Positions 24,826 to 37,891 of a stretch of DNA of 64,000 bases are shown one piece after another (position 1 is the first letter of the stretch; every line of letters starts with the position of its first letter). This DNA is from Tetradesmus obliquus (lineage: Eukaryota > Chlorophyta > Chlorophyceae > Sphaeropleales > Scenedesmaceae). Position numbers and translations under genes: made by a program. The notes beneath the pieces were generated by a model. That model had not been told where the DNA came from. It was given only the letters and a program-made list of their open reading frames with translations, and ran no database searches. The stretch is taken from the NCBI GenBank assembly GCA_030272155.1, contig CP126203.1, positions 2,356,001 through 2,420,000 of the forward strand, in the 5' to 3' direction.

Positions 24826-27758
24826 ATGACGGGTAGCACCTACGCTTTAAGCTACGATGAGCAGCAGCAAGCCAAAGCTCGCCTGCTGGCAGCAGCGCGC
24901 CTGCAGCGCCTGCTGCAGGTGCGCAGCCAAGACAGGCAGCTAGCGCGTGCCAAGTCCAGGGCATTTCAGCAGCTGTGTGTATCTTCTGCTCAGGCGCTGC
25001 AGGACCAGTTGGTGCAGCTGTTGACGCAGCAGCGCAATGCAGAACTAGCTCTGCTGCAAGAGCAGTATGAAGCAGCACTTGCAGGAATTGCCTCAGCCCA
25101 GCGAGAGGCTGCGCTCAGCACACAACAGCAGGAGCAGCAGCGCAAAGCAAGGCGTTTGCTGTACCTGCAGCGCCAGCAGGAGGCGCAGCAGCGCTTTGCT
25201 GCTGCACTTGCTCGTGTGCAGAACGCACGTGAAGCAGAGCTGCAGGCAGTGCTTGACAAAGTGCAGCGCAGGCAGAACATCATGCAGACACACAGGCAGC
25301 TTGCGCGGGACTTCACAGAGCAACAGAAGCAGCAGGCAGCAGCTGAAGCACAGCAGCAGGCTGAGCTCAACCTGCAGGAGGAGCAGCGGCGGCGACAAAA
25401 CCAAGTCAGCAAGATTGACTTTAGGTACAGCAGGCTGCACGAGATGGGTGTGCCTCAGCTGGTGACCAACCACAAAGAGCTGCAAGAGAACAAGGCACTG
25501 GACGCTGCTACACAGGCACAGTCAGAGGCTGCCAGGTGAATCATGGAGCACACACTTTCCTGGAGCAGCATGTATTCTGCTCTGTTGGTTGCTGCCTTGC
25601 GTGCCTTTCTCTTGACAAATCAGTTGGCCATGCCAGCTGCGGTGTGGTGAGCTGTGCAACGATTCAGCAATTGGACAGTGGATGTATGAACCTTCAAGCC
25701 AGTAGTGTCACCACCATAAGCCGCGTATGCACTTCAATCTTATATTTTGTTATGTTCTGTCGCCGTGCTGTTGCTGCTCCCACTCCCTGCCCACAGGTCA
25801 GAGGAGGACCAGGCTAGGCGGCAGCAGCAGCTGCAGGAGAATGCACGCAAGGCAGCAGACCGCGGTGTCAGCGCGCAGATGCTCCTGCAAGCAGAACGCA
25901 ACAGGCAGCGCATGGAGCAGGCCCTGCAGGAGATGGAAAGCAACGAAATCCAGCAGCGGCAGCAGGACCTAGCCGCAGGCAGGACCAATGCAGCACCGCT
26001 GCTGCGCAAGTGGCAGCAGCAGCGGCGCAAGGCGCAGGCTCGCAAAGCGTTTGAGCAGGACTTCTTGCCTGGCCCTGCAGCAGAGGCCAGGATGCAGCAG
26101 GGACTGCCGAGTTTCCTCACTGCTGAGCCACCACCCAAACAGGATGCAGCAGCAGCAGCCCAGGCTGATGAGGAGGAGTGCTCACCAGCGGTGCAGGCTG
26201 CTGCTGCTGACCGTGCGCTGAAGCTTGTAGCTGAACTGGAGCGGCAGCGCAAAGCAGAGGCAGCAGCAGCATCCCTGGAAGCGCGGGAGCAGCAGAGACA
26301 GCAGCTGCAGTGGCAGCGGCGGCAGCAGCAGCAGCAGCAGCAGGCTGCAGCAGCGACCAGGACGTCCAGTGCAGCTTCGAGCGAGATTGATGTGCCAGTG
26401 CAAGTGGAGGACTTGATCACATACATCCCACCCGCAAGCCAGGGTGGCACGTCTGTGTCAAGTGCCGCCGCAGCAGCAGCAGAAAGGCAGGCGGCCGCAG
26501 CTCTTGCAGCCGCTGATGCAGCTGCAGCTGCTTTAGACAAGAGCGAGGAGACAGCCAGTCGCACTAGCACAGAGCTGGAGCGGTCACTTGCAACAGCAGC
26601 AGCCATGGTGGCAGATGAGTCAGCTTCTGCCTCTGTTGACACAACTTCGCAAGAAGAGGAATCAACTGCTGCACTTGCAGCAGTAGCAGCAGCACAGAAA
26701 GCACGGCAGCAGCAGCAGCAGCGTAGCAGCCAGGACTCCCTGGCTGCCATCATGCAGGCAGCTGACGAGGTGCTGCGGCAGCTGCCAGCAGAGATGCAGG
26801 CAGCAGCGGCTGCACGTGCAGCAGCTGCAGCAGGCCCTGTACTGCCTTTAGCATCAGGACGTCCTGAGCCCACCACATCAGCATCAGCAACACCTGCAAG
26901 GGTGGCTGGTGCAACCGCCAGTCCTGCTGCAGCAGTGGCAACGCCACAGTCAGCTGGCAGCAGCAGCGTCAGCGAGGGTGCCAGCAGCCGTGACAGGGCC
27001 AGCACAACCGGCAGCTCCACTGATGCTGCTGCTATCCTGCAGGAGCTGCAAGCACTGCAAGAGGAGCTGGGGGTGCAGGTGGGTTGTGTGTTTGCAGCTG
27101 CTGCTGCTCAGCAGCTGCTACATGGCAGTACTGCCTGCCTGCAGCCCTGAGACGTATTTAGGTTGAACAGCCAGTGCAAATGTCATGCGCAATGGGCCTG
27201 CAGCCATCGTGTATCAGTTGTCATTGCAATGCTGCTGTGCAGGTGTTGGGGTCGTCAACAATCAGCAGTGACCTCGAGCGCCTGGCTGAGTTTGACCAGC
27301 AGGTGGAGCAGCTGCTGCAGCAGCAGCAGCAGCAGCAGCAAGAGCTACCGGCAGCACGGCCTGCTACAACACGCATGTCTGCAGCACGCGCAGACCAACG
27401 TGCTGCAGCTGGTGCTGGCGAAGGTGTGCACTCAACACCAGCTGCGCATGCTGCCATGCGGCAGCAAGCCCTGCAGCAGCGGCAGGTGCCAGCGCTGGCA
27501 GCACCTGCTGCTGCTGCTGCTGTTGACCTGGCGGCACTGGATGTCAGTTCAAGCATCGAGACAGACCCAGGCAGGAATGACTTGGAGGTGAGGACCATCA
27601 AGCTGTGTGTTACCATGTTTGTCACTTCACCTGCTGCTGTCTGGCCCGCTGCTATAAAATGTTTGCGTCGGTTGTGTCCATCATCATGTTGGCTACCCGT
27701 GTTCTGCGCCACCCGAGCAGTACCATTGTGGTAATGTTGCGACTGCCACCTGGCCGTG

Positions 27759-27793
<35 letters not shown>

Positions 27794-30700
27794 TCCACAG
27801 GCTTTGATTGAGCGCATCCTTGCCCCAGACTACCCTAGCAGTCTTCTGGAGCCCCTGGCAGGCCCTCAGCCTTCTGTTGACAGCCCGACGCACCCTGCAG
27901 GCAGATCAGGCCGCAGGGCCGCAGCGGCAGCAGCAGCACGCCAGCAGCAGCAGCAGCAGCAGGGTGCGGCGGCTGCCGCACCAAATCTGAGTGAGCAATG
28001 GGCATCTGCTGACTTGGCTGCAGGGCTGCGAGAGGTCCAGCAGGAGCTCAAGCAGCTAGGGCTGCCAAGTGTTAGCCTCAGCAGCATGCACAGCAGCATC
28101 GGCACAGGCAGCACAGCGCAGCTGCTGCAGGAGCTAGGTGGCCTAACAGCTGGCGGACAGCAGCTGCAGCAGCAGGTTGGCGGCTTGCTTGACGCCAGCA
28201 GCAGCAGTGAGACGCTGCCGACCACCATATTTGGTGCTGCTGGCGGCGGCAGGGCTGCCGGTGGTGCTGCTGGTGGTGCTGCTGGTGTGGGCACCAGCAG
28301 TATGCAGCTGCAGCGTCAGTTGCAGCAGCTGCAGCAGCAGCTGCAAACTGGCTTGGTTAGCAGCTCGAGCACATCGCTGCCTACTACGCTTGCAGGAGCC
28401 ACAGCAGCAGCAGCAATGCAGCCAGGTCCAGCAGCAGCAGCATCAGCAGCAGCGGCACAAGGTGTGCTGCTTGATATGAGCTGGAGCCTCTCCACCACCA
28501 CAGAAGGGGATGAGGAGCAGCTGCTGCAGAACCTCGCTGACCTGGCAGCAGCAGCTGAACAGCAGCAGCGACAGCAGCAGCAGCGGCAGCAGCAGCCAGG
28601 TGCGGCTGCTGCAGCAGTGCCAGGCAGCTACCTGTTGAGCAGTGCAACCTCGCTGCCTTCAACCTTGTTCCAGCAGCAGAGGGCGTCTGCTGCTAGCACT
28701 GGGCCCCCAGCAGCTGCAGCAGCAGTGCCAGAGGCTGCATCGACTGATGCTGTCTCCTTGCCATCAACACTCCGAGCATGGCTGCCTGAGAGTGGTGCTG
28801 CAGCAGGGACCCAGGCTGGCACAGCCCCAGCCCCAGCAGCAGCAGCAGCTCGTGATGATCAGTACATGATGCTGCAGGAGCTGCTGTCCCTGCGCGACAG
28901 CAGTGCAGCAGGCAGCCAGTCAGGTGACCTGGCAGCAGCAGGGCTGCGCAGCACCAGCAGCATGGGCAGCAGCAGCATGAGCAGCATGATCGATGACGAG
29001 CTTGATCAGCTGCTGCAGCAGGCGCTGGCTGGTATGGGAGCAGCAGCAGGTGCTGGCGGCACCGCAGGGCTTGGCAGTGGTGCTGCGGCAGGCCAGCAGC
29101 AGCAGCGGCGGCAGCAGGCAGCAGGCCTGACGGACACGGCCCTAGAAGCGATGCTTGGGCCGGCTGGTATGGCGGCACAGGGTCGTGGTATGCTTGCAGC
29201 AGCAGCAGCAGCAGCTGGTGGTGCTGGAGTAGCTGGCAGCACAGCTTCCTTTTCTACCATGCTGCCCAGCACCATCATGGCAGCGCTGCCATCCGATGTA
29301 CGTGCTGCAGCAGGTGCTGCTGCTGCTGCTCCAGGCTTTGGTGGCGACAGGGGAGGCGGGCCGCCTGCAGCACCTGCACCTGCTGACAGCAGCAGCAGCG
29401 GCAGCAGCGGCGGCAGCAGCGGGAGTGCTGGGTCGGCTGCTGCTGCCAGGGCTGGCCGCAGCATGTCGCCTTCCAGTGTAGAGGCACGCCAGGCGTTACG
29501 CATGGCTAAGCAGAGCTCAAGACAGCATGCTGCTGCTGCTGGCGCGCCAAGCAGTGTTAGTGGCATCTCTATCCCTAGCACCATGCCGGCAGCAGCAGCA
29601 GCAGCAGCAGGAGGGTGGGCAGGGAATGCACCACCACCTCCTCCCAGTAACATCAGCACTGACATCTCACTGCCCAGCACACTGCTCCACGGCATGCAGC
29701 AGCAGCAGCAGCGCAGCAGAGACAGCAGAGCAGCAGCTGCTGCCCAGTCAGGCTGGAACCCTAGCGCCGGCGGCAGCAGCAGCAGCAGCATCAGCTCACT
29801 AATGCTGCAAGCTCAGGAGCGCGCCATGCAGGTTGCAGCAGGAGGCAGCTCAAGTGGCAGCGGCACTGGCGGCAGCAGCAGCGTGTCTCTGCCCAGCACA
29901 GTTGCTGGCCAGATTGGTGCGGCTGCTGGTGGAGATGCTGGCGGCAGGGGCGTGCACAGCAGCAGTAGCAGCAGCAGAGCTGGCAGCGGCAGCAGCAGCA
30001 GCAGTGGCGGGACGAGGGGTGTAGTAGCAGCACCAGCAGCTGCAGCTGCAGGTGCAGATGCAGTAGGGTCTACAACTCAGCAGCAGCAGCAGCAGCAGAG
30101 TGCTGTTCTTGGCTGGTTGGGTAAGGCAGGTCGAGTGCTGGACACAATTGAGGAGGAAGTGAGTGCAGCAGTGACTGCAAGTGCCTCCAGCCCTGCTACC
30201 ACTGCCACCACCACTGCTGCTGCTGCTGCATCCCTGAGCACTGCTTCAGAGGCGCAGATGTTACCCAGACAGCGGCAGCTGCCACGCCCGCAGCAGCAAC
30301 ACACAGCAGCTGCTGCAGGGCCAAGCAGAGCAGCAGCAGCAGCAGCAGCTGGGCCTGGCAGCAGCAGCAGCCCCTCTAACACCACCATCAGCAGCCCTGG
30401 CAGCTCTGTTGCTGGCAGCAGCAGCATTGGTGACGACGCAGGCGGCTACACAGCAGCAGCAGCGGCAGCAGCTACTAGTCAAGATGATGTGCTGAGCAGT
30501 GACAGCTTCTCAGACGTCGTGTCAGGCCTCATGCAGCACATCGACTCCACCCTGGCTTCTCTTGCTGGCGCCAGCAGCACCAGCAGCCTTATGCTCACAG
30601 AGCCGCAGGCAGATGCATTTGGCTATGTTGCAGGCGCTGCAGCCAGAGCAGCAGCAGGGCCAGCCAGTGGGGCGCCCAGGGCTGATGCTGCTGGTGCAGC

Positions 30701-31975
30701 AGCCAGGCCAGCAGCAGCAGCAGCAGTGGGCTCTGGAGTCAGGCAGGGTCTGCAGCAGCCTGACAGTGCTGCTCCCAGGGTGACTGCATCCAGTAGAGCC
30801 CAGCAGCAGCAGCAGCAGCAGCAGCGGCAGTCACTTGCAGTCTCGCTTGGCAGCACGCAAGCTGGCAGCAGTGGCAGCGGCAGCAGGAGCAGCAGCTTAG
30901 GGGGTGCGGGTGCAGGCCCAGCAGCGGGGCTTGGGGGGAGCCTGGGCCTAAGCCTGAGTGGTGCTGGCAGCAGCACCACTGGCAGCAGCACTAAGCGCTA
31001 CATCCAGCAAGCGCTGGCTGGCCTGACACCACTATCGCCCAGCAGCAGCAGCTCTGATGCTGCCGTCGCAGATACAGGCACCAGCAGGCTTCGCACAGCA
31101 GCAGGAGCTGAGGCGGCAGCAGCTGAGTCTCCTGTAGGGGTGGAGGCCACAGCAAGCAGGGCAGCAGCAGGGAGAGAGGCTGGGGCTAGAGGTAGTGCTG
31201 GTGCTGGCAGAGCAAGGAGCAGTGCAGCTTCGGCAGCTGCAGGTGCTGTTTCTGCAGGGCAGGGCAGTACTGCATCAGAAGCCCAGCAGCAACAGCAGCA
31301 GCAGCAGCAGCAGGATGCTTCCATCGCTGAGCTGCTGCTTGCATCAGCAGGTACGTCATCGTCCGGTGACACTGAGCAGTTGCTGAGTAGCTTCTTGGCT
31401 GCTGCATCTTCTGGCAGCAGCAGCGGGGGCGCCAGCACTGAGCAGCAGCAGCGCCGCGCGCCTGCGCAAGCAGCCTCTGCGGGTGAGCCATCTGCTAGGC
31501 CAACAGCAGCAGCAACAGCAGCAGCGGATGAAGATGACGAAGCAAGTGTCACTTCAAGGCGTCCACCACAGCCTTACCCCGCCAGGCGACAGGCGAATGC
31601 GCCATGGGGCTCAGCAGGTGGATCGGCAAGTACTGCCGCTGCTGCTGCTGCTACAAGAGCTGCAGCCCCAGTCGCGGTTGCAAGCGGAGCAGGAGTTGCA
31701 AGTCGGGATGTGCTGCTGCAGCAAGCGCAGGACCTGCAGCAGCAGCTAGCAGCAGCAGCAGCCAGTGCTGCTGCTAGCGCAGCATCTCCCAGCTCTGCCA
31801 GCTTGAGCTCCCTGAGCACGCTATCAAACGGCAGCAGCAGCAGCAGCAGCGCTGCTGCAGCTGCTGCTGCTGCTCGTGCGAGCAGCGGCACTCGCAGCCA
31901 GCAGCCGCATTCTGCATCCTCTCCGGCGGGTGCTGCTGTGGCGGCAGGCGGCAGCAGTGCATCTGCAGGAGGTTC

Positions 31976-32031
<56 letters not shown>

Positions 32032-32135
32032 CTGTGACGGTGTCCAGCGGCCTGTCTGCGCTGCTGGCAGACATTCTGGCTGAGGACCCTGAGCTAGCTC
32101 AGCAGGTCAGCTCAGCCAGCCTCACACGCATGTGA
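24826..32135 (+). CDS. CEP295: CEP295/Ana1-like centriole protein with a very long repeat-rich C-terminal region
   Basis: Four exons with closing phases: 24826-25535, 25797-27078, 27243-27587, 27801-32135; 2,223 residues. The N-terminal 600 residues are coiled coil and resemble the conserved part of animal CEP295 in order: RLQRLLQVRSQDRQLA; LLQEQYEAALAGIASAQREA; after the first intron a region with RKAADRGVSAQMLL; and LRKWQQQRRKAQARKAFEQD, matching the basic/FED stretch that closes the conserved block. CEP295 and fly Ana1 act in centriole-to-centrosome conversion and centriole elongation. The last exon (1,445 codons) is Ala/Ser/Gln/Gly-rich, probably disordered, with polyQ tracts and eight copies of an LPSTL-type motif. 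The end reads LAEDPELAQQVSSASLTRM. Its divergent neighbour is IFT54, which fits a ciliary role. The family call rests on my memory of the animal proteins; the exon model is solid. Confidence 0.7.
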
Positions 32136-32680
32136 GCATGTACAAGCGAGCTGGATATACAATGACAGGGAAGGCAGTATGTGTTGCGCACTGTGTGTAT
32201 GCGGTTGTGTGGCTATGGCTGAGGATCCTGAGCTAGCTCAGCAGGTCAGCTCAGCCAGCCTCACACGCATGTGAGCATGATGTACAACAAGGCCTCTGAT
32301 GTTGGCCCTATGGCAACAGTAGCCCCGCACTGTCCAGAGCTGGTATGATAGCTCAATCTACAACGGCAAGGGAGGGTTTTATTTGTTGCGCATTGTGTAT
32401 ATGCTGTTGTGTGGCTATGGCTGAGGATCTGAGCTGGCTCAGCGGGTCAGCTCATCCAGCTTCACACGCATGTGAGCATGTACAAGCAGGCCACCACTGA
32501 TGTTGGCCCTGTGGCAACAGTAGCCTGCCCTGTCCAGAGCTGGTATGATAGCTCAATTCACAATGGCAAGGGAGGTTTTTTATGTTGCGCAGTGTGTATA
32601 TGCTGTTGTGTGGCTATGGCTGAGGATCTGAGCTGGCTCAGCAGGTCAGCTCATCCAGCCTCACACGCTTGTGAGGCGGT
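32080..32680 (+). repeat. Four tandem copies of the CEP295-like gene's coding terminus
   Basis: GCTGAGGACCCTGAGCTAGC, the start of the last 18 codons, lies at about 32080 in the gene. Copies follow at about 32217, 32420 and 32617, each running through a CACACGC(A/T)TGTGAG end and into shared 3' flanking sequence (TGTTGTGTGGCTATGGCTGA before each later copy). Spacing is about 137, 203 and 197 bp. Copies 3 and 4 carry a one-base deletion (GGATCTGAG). They probably lie in the 3' UTR. Confidence 0.9.
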
Positions 32681-32753
32681 GATCACGAGTTGTGCGTTAC
32701 ATGACGTATTATGCAGCCCAACGCTGGCAATGGCATGCTGACTAGCATGTACA

Positions 32754-32758
32754 TGTAA
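32754..32758 (+). terminator. TGTAA polyadenylation signal candidate
   Basis: TGTAA is the usual green-algal poly(A) signal. This is the first good one after the CEP295-like stop and lies beyond all four terminal repeats, so they would be transcribed. Confidence 0.45.
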
Positions 32759-33400
32759 CATCTCTGGCATGAGACAACCTACACAATGCCATGTACATAG
32801 CATACAAGCGCGTGTGCACGATATGCTACATCAGATACAAGCGGCCCAAGAGCATGCATTAGGCAAGTGCGGACTGCACAGGGCATGCATTAGGCAAGTG
32901 CGGACTGCACAGGGCATGTGCATTTATGCATCGCCTTCAGGCAGATGTGGGTGGCTTTGTAATTAAGTGCTGGCACCACCACAGGTAGGTAAAATTATTG
33001 TAACATTCACCGAACCAGCAGCGCTGCAGCTGACAGGGTTTGTCAGTTGCAGCCACTTACAGCCCCTGCTGAGCCTGCTGTGCACACAAGGTCACATGCT
33101 TGGTGCTGCAGGCTGGCTGATGCTGTAGTCGTCATACGATGCGTCGACATGCTAAAGAAAGGGATTTAACACTACCAACACTCAGAGATACACCGTATCA
33201 TACATTGTATACACACAGCTGTGCTGTACAACTGGCCTAGGTCGCACTTCAGCCTACGTACTACTAGTAGTGCACATGCATGCTGCCATATGGCAGCTGC
33301 TGCTAGCAGCAAGTACAGACTTGCATCCAGCTCGACTGTCAGCCACGCACACCTACTACTGTCAAACGGTTTGACTCAACCCCACCCTTGCAGATTTTGT
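32759..33400. other. Intergenic; nothing recognised
   Basis: A 30-bp direct repeat (GGCAAGTGCGGACTGCACAG at 32863 and 32892) is present. No coding sequence is recognisable. Confidence 0.5.
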
Positions 33401-33735
33401 GGCCAGCCTGGGTGCTGCTGGCACTGCCAGCTAAGGTACGCCTTGCAGCCATATACCATATGCAAATATGCACGCAGAATGGAGAAGCCCCGTCCCCAAA
33501 CCAAAGCAGCTGGCATCTCCCTCGAGGCTGTGTGCTTCACAGCAGCTTGCACGCAGTCTCGCATGCCTTGCCAAGCAACCGTAACACTCAGCAGGAAACT
33601 CAACTGTGCAGCAAGCAGCTTGCAACAAGGTAGCTCTTACAGCAGCCTGGGCGCAGTCTGGTGCGCCTTGCAGCCGTAGCACTCAGGGAAGCAGCCGATT
33701 GCACTGTTGAGCTTCACCATGTTGAACACCGCCAT
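33400..33735 (-). repeat. Echo of the last permease exon (3' flank)
   Basis: A diverged copy of the 3' half of the last exon of the 33999-42403 gene lies at about 33621-33720: on the minus strand it still reads as a cysteine-bearing tail (FPECYGCKA) followed by a stop. Smaller scraps of the same segment occur near 33406-33440 and 33943-33970. Confidence 0.75.
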
Positions 33736-33998
33736 GGAGCAGGTGCATGCAGCGGCCCAAATGCAAGCTGCCGCCTGGCATGCTGAGGGTTCAGGGCACA
33801 GCAGTGCTGCAGTGACACAAACATCATGATATCACGCCACAGCACACTACATGCACGCCTTGCAGCTGTAGCACGCAGCAGCAAGCAGCCCCAAATTGAA
33901 GCTGCTCAATGCAGCCGTTACAGCAGTTGCAAGGCAGCCTGTGGTGCCTTGCAGCCGCAGCAATCAGCAAGGCAAGCAGCCTTGCAACGAAGTAGCTC

Positions 33999-34217
33999 TT
34001 ACAGCAGCTTGGGCGCAGTCTGGTACGCCTTGCAGCCGTAGCACTTAGGGAAGAAGCCGAATGTGTTGTTCAGCTTCACCAGGTTGAGCACTGCCATTGA
34101 GGAGGTGCAGGCGCACAGCACAACGCCGTATAAAGCCAGTGCAATGTCGAGTGCATAGATAGTCCTCCAGCCCACAACCTTGAACAGGGTCCTGCAGGGG
34201 CCAAGAAGGCGAGGGGT

Positions 34218-34262
<45 letters not shown>

Positions 34263-37200
34263 TCAGTCTTGATTGAAGTTCGATGTTGAGTGCGTGGATT
34301 GTCCTCCAGCCCACAACCTTGAAGAGGGTCCTGCAGATACACACGAGCGCAGCGCAGCGGCAGCAGGATAAGCCTGGATTAAAGTGCAATGTTGAGTGCA
34401 TGGATTGTCCTCCAGCCCACAAGGGTCCTGCAGATACACACGAGCGCAGCGCAGCGGCAGCAGGATCCGGATTTCAAACTTCTTTTGCATGCCCTGTTCA
34501 CTGATGCGCTCAGCGCAGCTACAGTAACTGCCCTGTGTCAGATGCACGTTTAAGATGTAGCGACAGCTTGGACCAGGGGCGGAAACGCTGCAGCTCACCT
34601 GGCCACCAGATGCAGGAGCAGCAAGTGCAACATCTGCTGAATGAATGAATGAGCTACGCGTGGTGTGTCAATACTCGCCACTCGCGTAAGTCAACGGAGG
34701 GTGTGTGACGATGAGGAAACCCCATGCGCCTTCACACCTCGTACCATACATCTGCTGCGTCATGTGCTCATCAATGCCGCAGCAGCACTTTCACTTGAAT
34801 GTGATGATGCTGCTGCTCACCTGGCCAGCTGGTACGGGCACTTGTCACGGTTCTACCGGTCAACGGTCAACTCGGCCTCAACTCAGGTCAGCCGAGCTGA
34901 GTTGCGTTCACAGCTCACCTGGCCAGCTGGTAGCGGCACTTGTCACGGTTCTACTGGTCAACGTCAACTCAGCCTCAACTCAAGTCAGCCGAGCTGAGTT
35001 GAGTTCGCAGCTCACCTGGCCAGCTGGTAAGGGCACTTGTCACGGTTCTACTGGTCAACGGTCAACCAGCCTCAACTCAGGTCAGCCGAGCTGAGTTGCG
35101 TTCACAGCTCACCTGGCCAGCTGGTAGGGGCACTTGGCATGGTTCTACTGGTCAACGGTCAACCAGCCTCAACTCAGGTCAGCCGAGCTGAGTTGCGTTC
35201 ACAGCTCACCTGGCCAGCTGGTAGGGGCACTTGTCACGGTTCTCCTGGTGGCGGTAGTGCATCGTGAATGCAATGCACGGCATCGTGTAGTACATTAGGG
35301 GGGAGGTCAGCCCAGTCATCAGCGTGTTGATGGCCGAGTAGAATGGGAAGCACACAGCAAACAGGTAGACGGCGAGCACTGCAGCAGCAGCAGCAGCAGC
35401 AGGAACGGCAGGCACGGCAGCAGCAGCAGCAGCAAAGACAAGGCAATGAGTGAGTTGAAACGCTGTAGGAAGGAAAGCACACAGCAGACAGGTACACTGC
35501 CAGCTCTGTTGCAGCAGTGCCAGGACAGGGGCCGGAAGACGCATAAGAAGACGCACAAGAAGTTTGTCACTCAGCAGGTTGAACCGGGTTCAAACCAGCA
35601 TGCGTTTGGCACGAATGTACTGGACAGCATACCTGGCGAGGTAGAAGTTTGATGACATGCATGCTGAAGGTGCTGGCTAGGTTTGGTTTGGCAAGTTGGC
35701 TCAAGTTAGAGAAGCTGCATCACATCGTGGTGCACACAGCATGTTCCTGGCTTGCAGCAGTTATTTTAAAAGGGGCACTAGTGAAAAAGCAGACCAATGA
35801 TGCTAGCAGGAACTGTTGATCACTCACGGTATGGCAGGCGTGAGGTGAGCCGTATCCACAGCGCCTTCTCATGCGTGCCCACCATCTTCTCCCACATGAA
35901 GCCAAAGGCTGCAGGAACAGGCACAAAATGAACAAAACAAAAGGCAGCAGGCGGGGTTCAAAGCGGTCAGCATCAGAGTGTGCGTGCCCACCATCTTCTC
36001 CCACATGAAGCCAAAGGCTGCAGGAAACAATGCCAAAAACAAAAAATGCAGGCGGGCAGAGGCGCAGCAACGCAGTTGCATTCAAAACAGCCGTGATGCA
36101 TCAGCTTGAGAAGCGCATGACAGCGAGTCAACTACCTTGAGGGTTCCTGCTGTCACGCCACGCATACGCAACATTGCATGCATGCCCCAACACATGCTGA
36201 GTCGAGCTGTCTACATGGTGAGCTGAACGTATTGCAGCAACAAGAATGAACGCTGGCATTGTCCCTGTGTGCCCACCTGTCATCCACAGCACCCAGGCCT
36301 GCACATTGTGCTGCAGCAGGAAAAGGAAGCAACAGCAGCAGAAAATTTGTTGAACAAGAGTGATGAGTTGTGCACCTTCTATTTACATACGCAAGCTGCC
36401 AGTATTATAGACTGGCAGGAGCATGTGCATTTCCTAAAGGCAGCGTCAAATGCCACGGTACTTCCACAAGTGTGCAATCAACGGTTTGAAGTAACACTGT
36501 TGTGTGCTGCTGCACTTTTGTGCTGCTGCACTGCACAACAGCCACACAGCAGTCTGCTTGCCCAGAAGTAACACTTTGAAGTAACACTTTGAAGTAACAC
36601 TTTGAAGTAACACTTTTGTGTGCTGCTGTACTGCTGGGCGCCTCACCAGGATCATGAGCCACACAGCAGCCTGCTTTCTTCTTGTGCTGCAGTTGCCTCT
36701 CAACACTCACTAGGATCATCTGTCAGACTGCAAGACACTTGCTGTTCCCGGTAACAACTCACCAGGATCATCGAACCACATGCAATGCATGACATCAAAC
36801 AGCCACACAGCTCGCAGCATCCTCAGGATGTGAGTCACAGAAGCTTGCTGTTCCATGCAGCAACTCACCAGGATCATGAGCCACACAGCAGTCTGCTTGC
36901 CCAGAGACAGAGGTGCCAGCTGGAACCTGCATGCACCGCATGAATGAATGAATGAGCTACGCGTGGTGTGTTTACCCTTAACACCCGCGTAAGTCAAGGA
37001 AGGGGACGTGTCAGCACCGCACAGCAGAATGTAACCTCTCTGTCGACAACACAGCACACATGACACGTACTGCTTCAGCGCATGCTGCCGCTTTGATGAC
37101 CCTTCCTTTGTCGGCAATCGGCCGGCGGCAATTTAATTCTAAGGCAATAAACCTGCCCCGAAGGATAATGTGTCCATCACCAGCACAGTCATGGTTGCCC

Positions 37201-37451
37201 AAAGCGGCAACAGTGCTAACTGCAGAGTCGCTGCATTGGCTTTGTGCATAATGGCAGTTGCCCAAAACTGGTCAATGGCTAAAGCACACCATCGAATGGA
37301 CACCCAAGCGCTCAGTGCAGACAACAGTAGCATGACAAATTTGCGCAGAGGGTGGTGCCAGCCACTCACCAGTTGCCGGCGGTGGCAATGCCCGACTTGG
37401 CAAAGGCCAGGTTGAGCACAATGCCAGGGGGCACCTGCACATGCAACACAT

Positions 37452-37537
<86 letters not shown>

Positions 37538-37846
37538 CAGTGTCACACAGTGTAAAACCTTGGAACGTAAGCGCGCAGACCTGCTCAGCAAACCTTGGCA
37601 AGCTGCGCTGGACAAGTACAGTGCATGCGTGTACATGGCCATGGGGTGACGCGCTGTGGTGTAAGAGGGCAGCTGCTGTACTACAAGAAGACAGTACATC
37701 TCACCACAATCACAGTTACAATATTATTCTATATTTTGCCGCCGCCACTCACGATCATCAGGAAGAGCGGGAAGAAGCCGAGGACGTACGACTTGAAGTA
37801 CTTGCGGGGGTGCTGCATGGCCTCAATCGTCTCACTGAAGACTGCA

Positions 37847-37891
<45 letters not shown>

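Noticed and set aside
25740..27020. 426-codon minus-strand frame opposite the CEP295-like exon 2
   Set aside because: Antisense of a CAG/GCA-rich coding exon; composition gives Ala/Ser/Cys/Arg runs without domains, while the + strand has closing splice phases and family similarity.
29006..29791. 261-codon minus-strand frame inside CEP295-like exon 4
   Set aside because: Same reason: shadow of a low-complexity exon.
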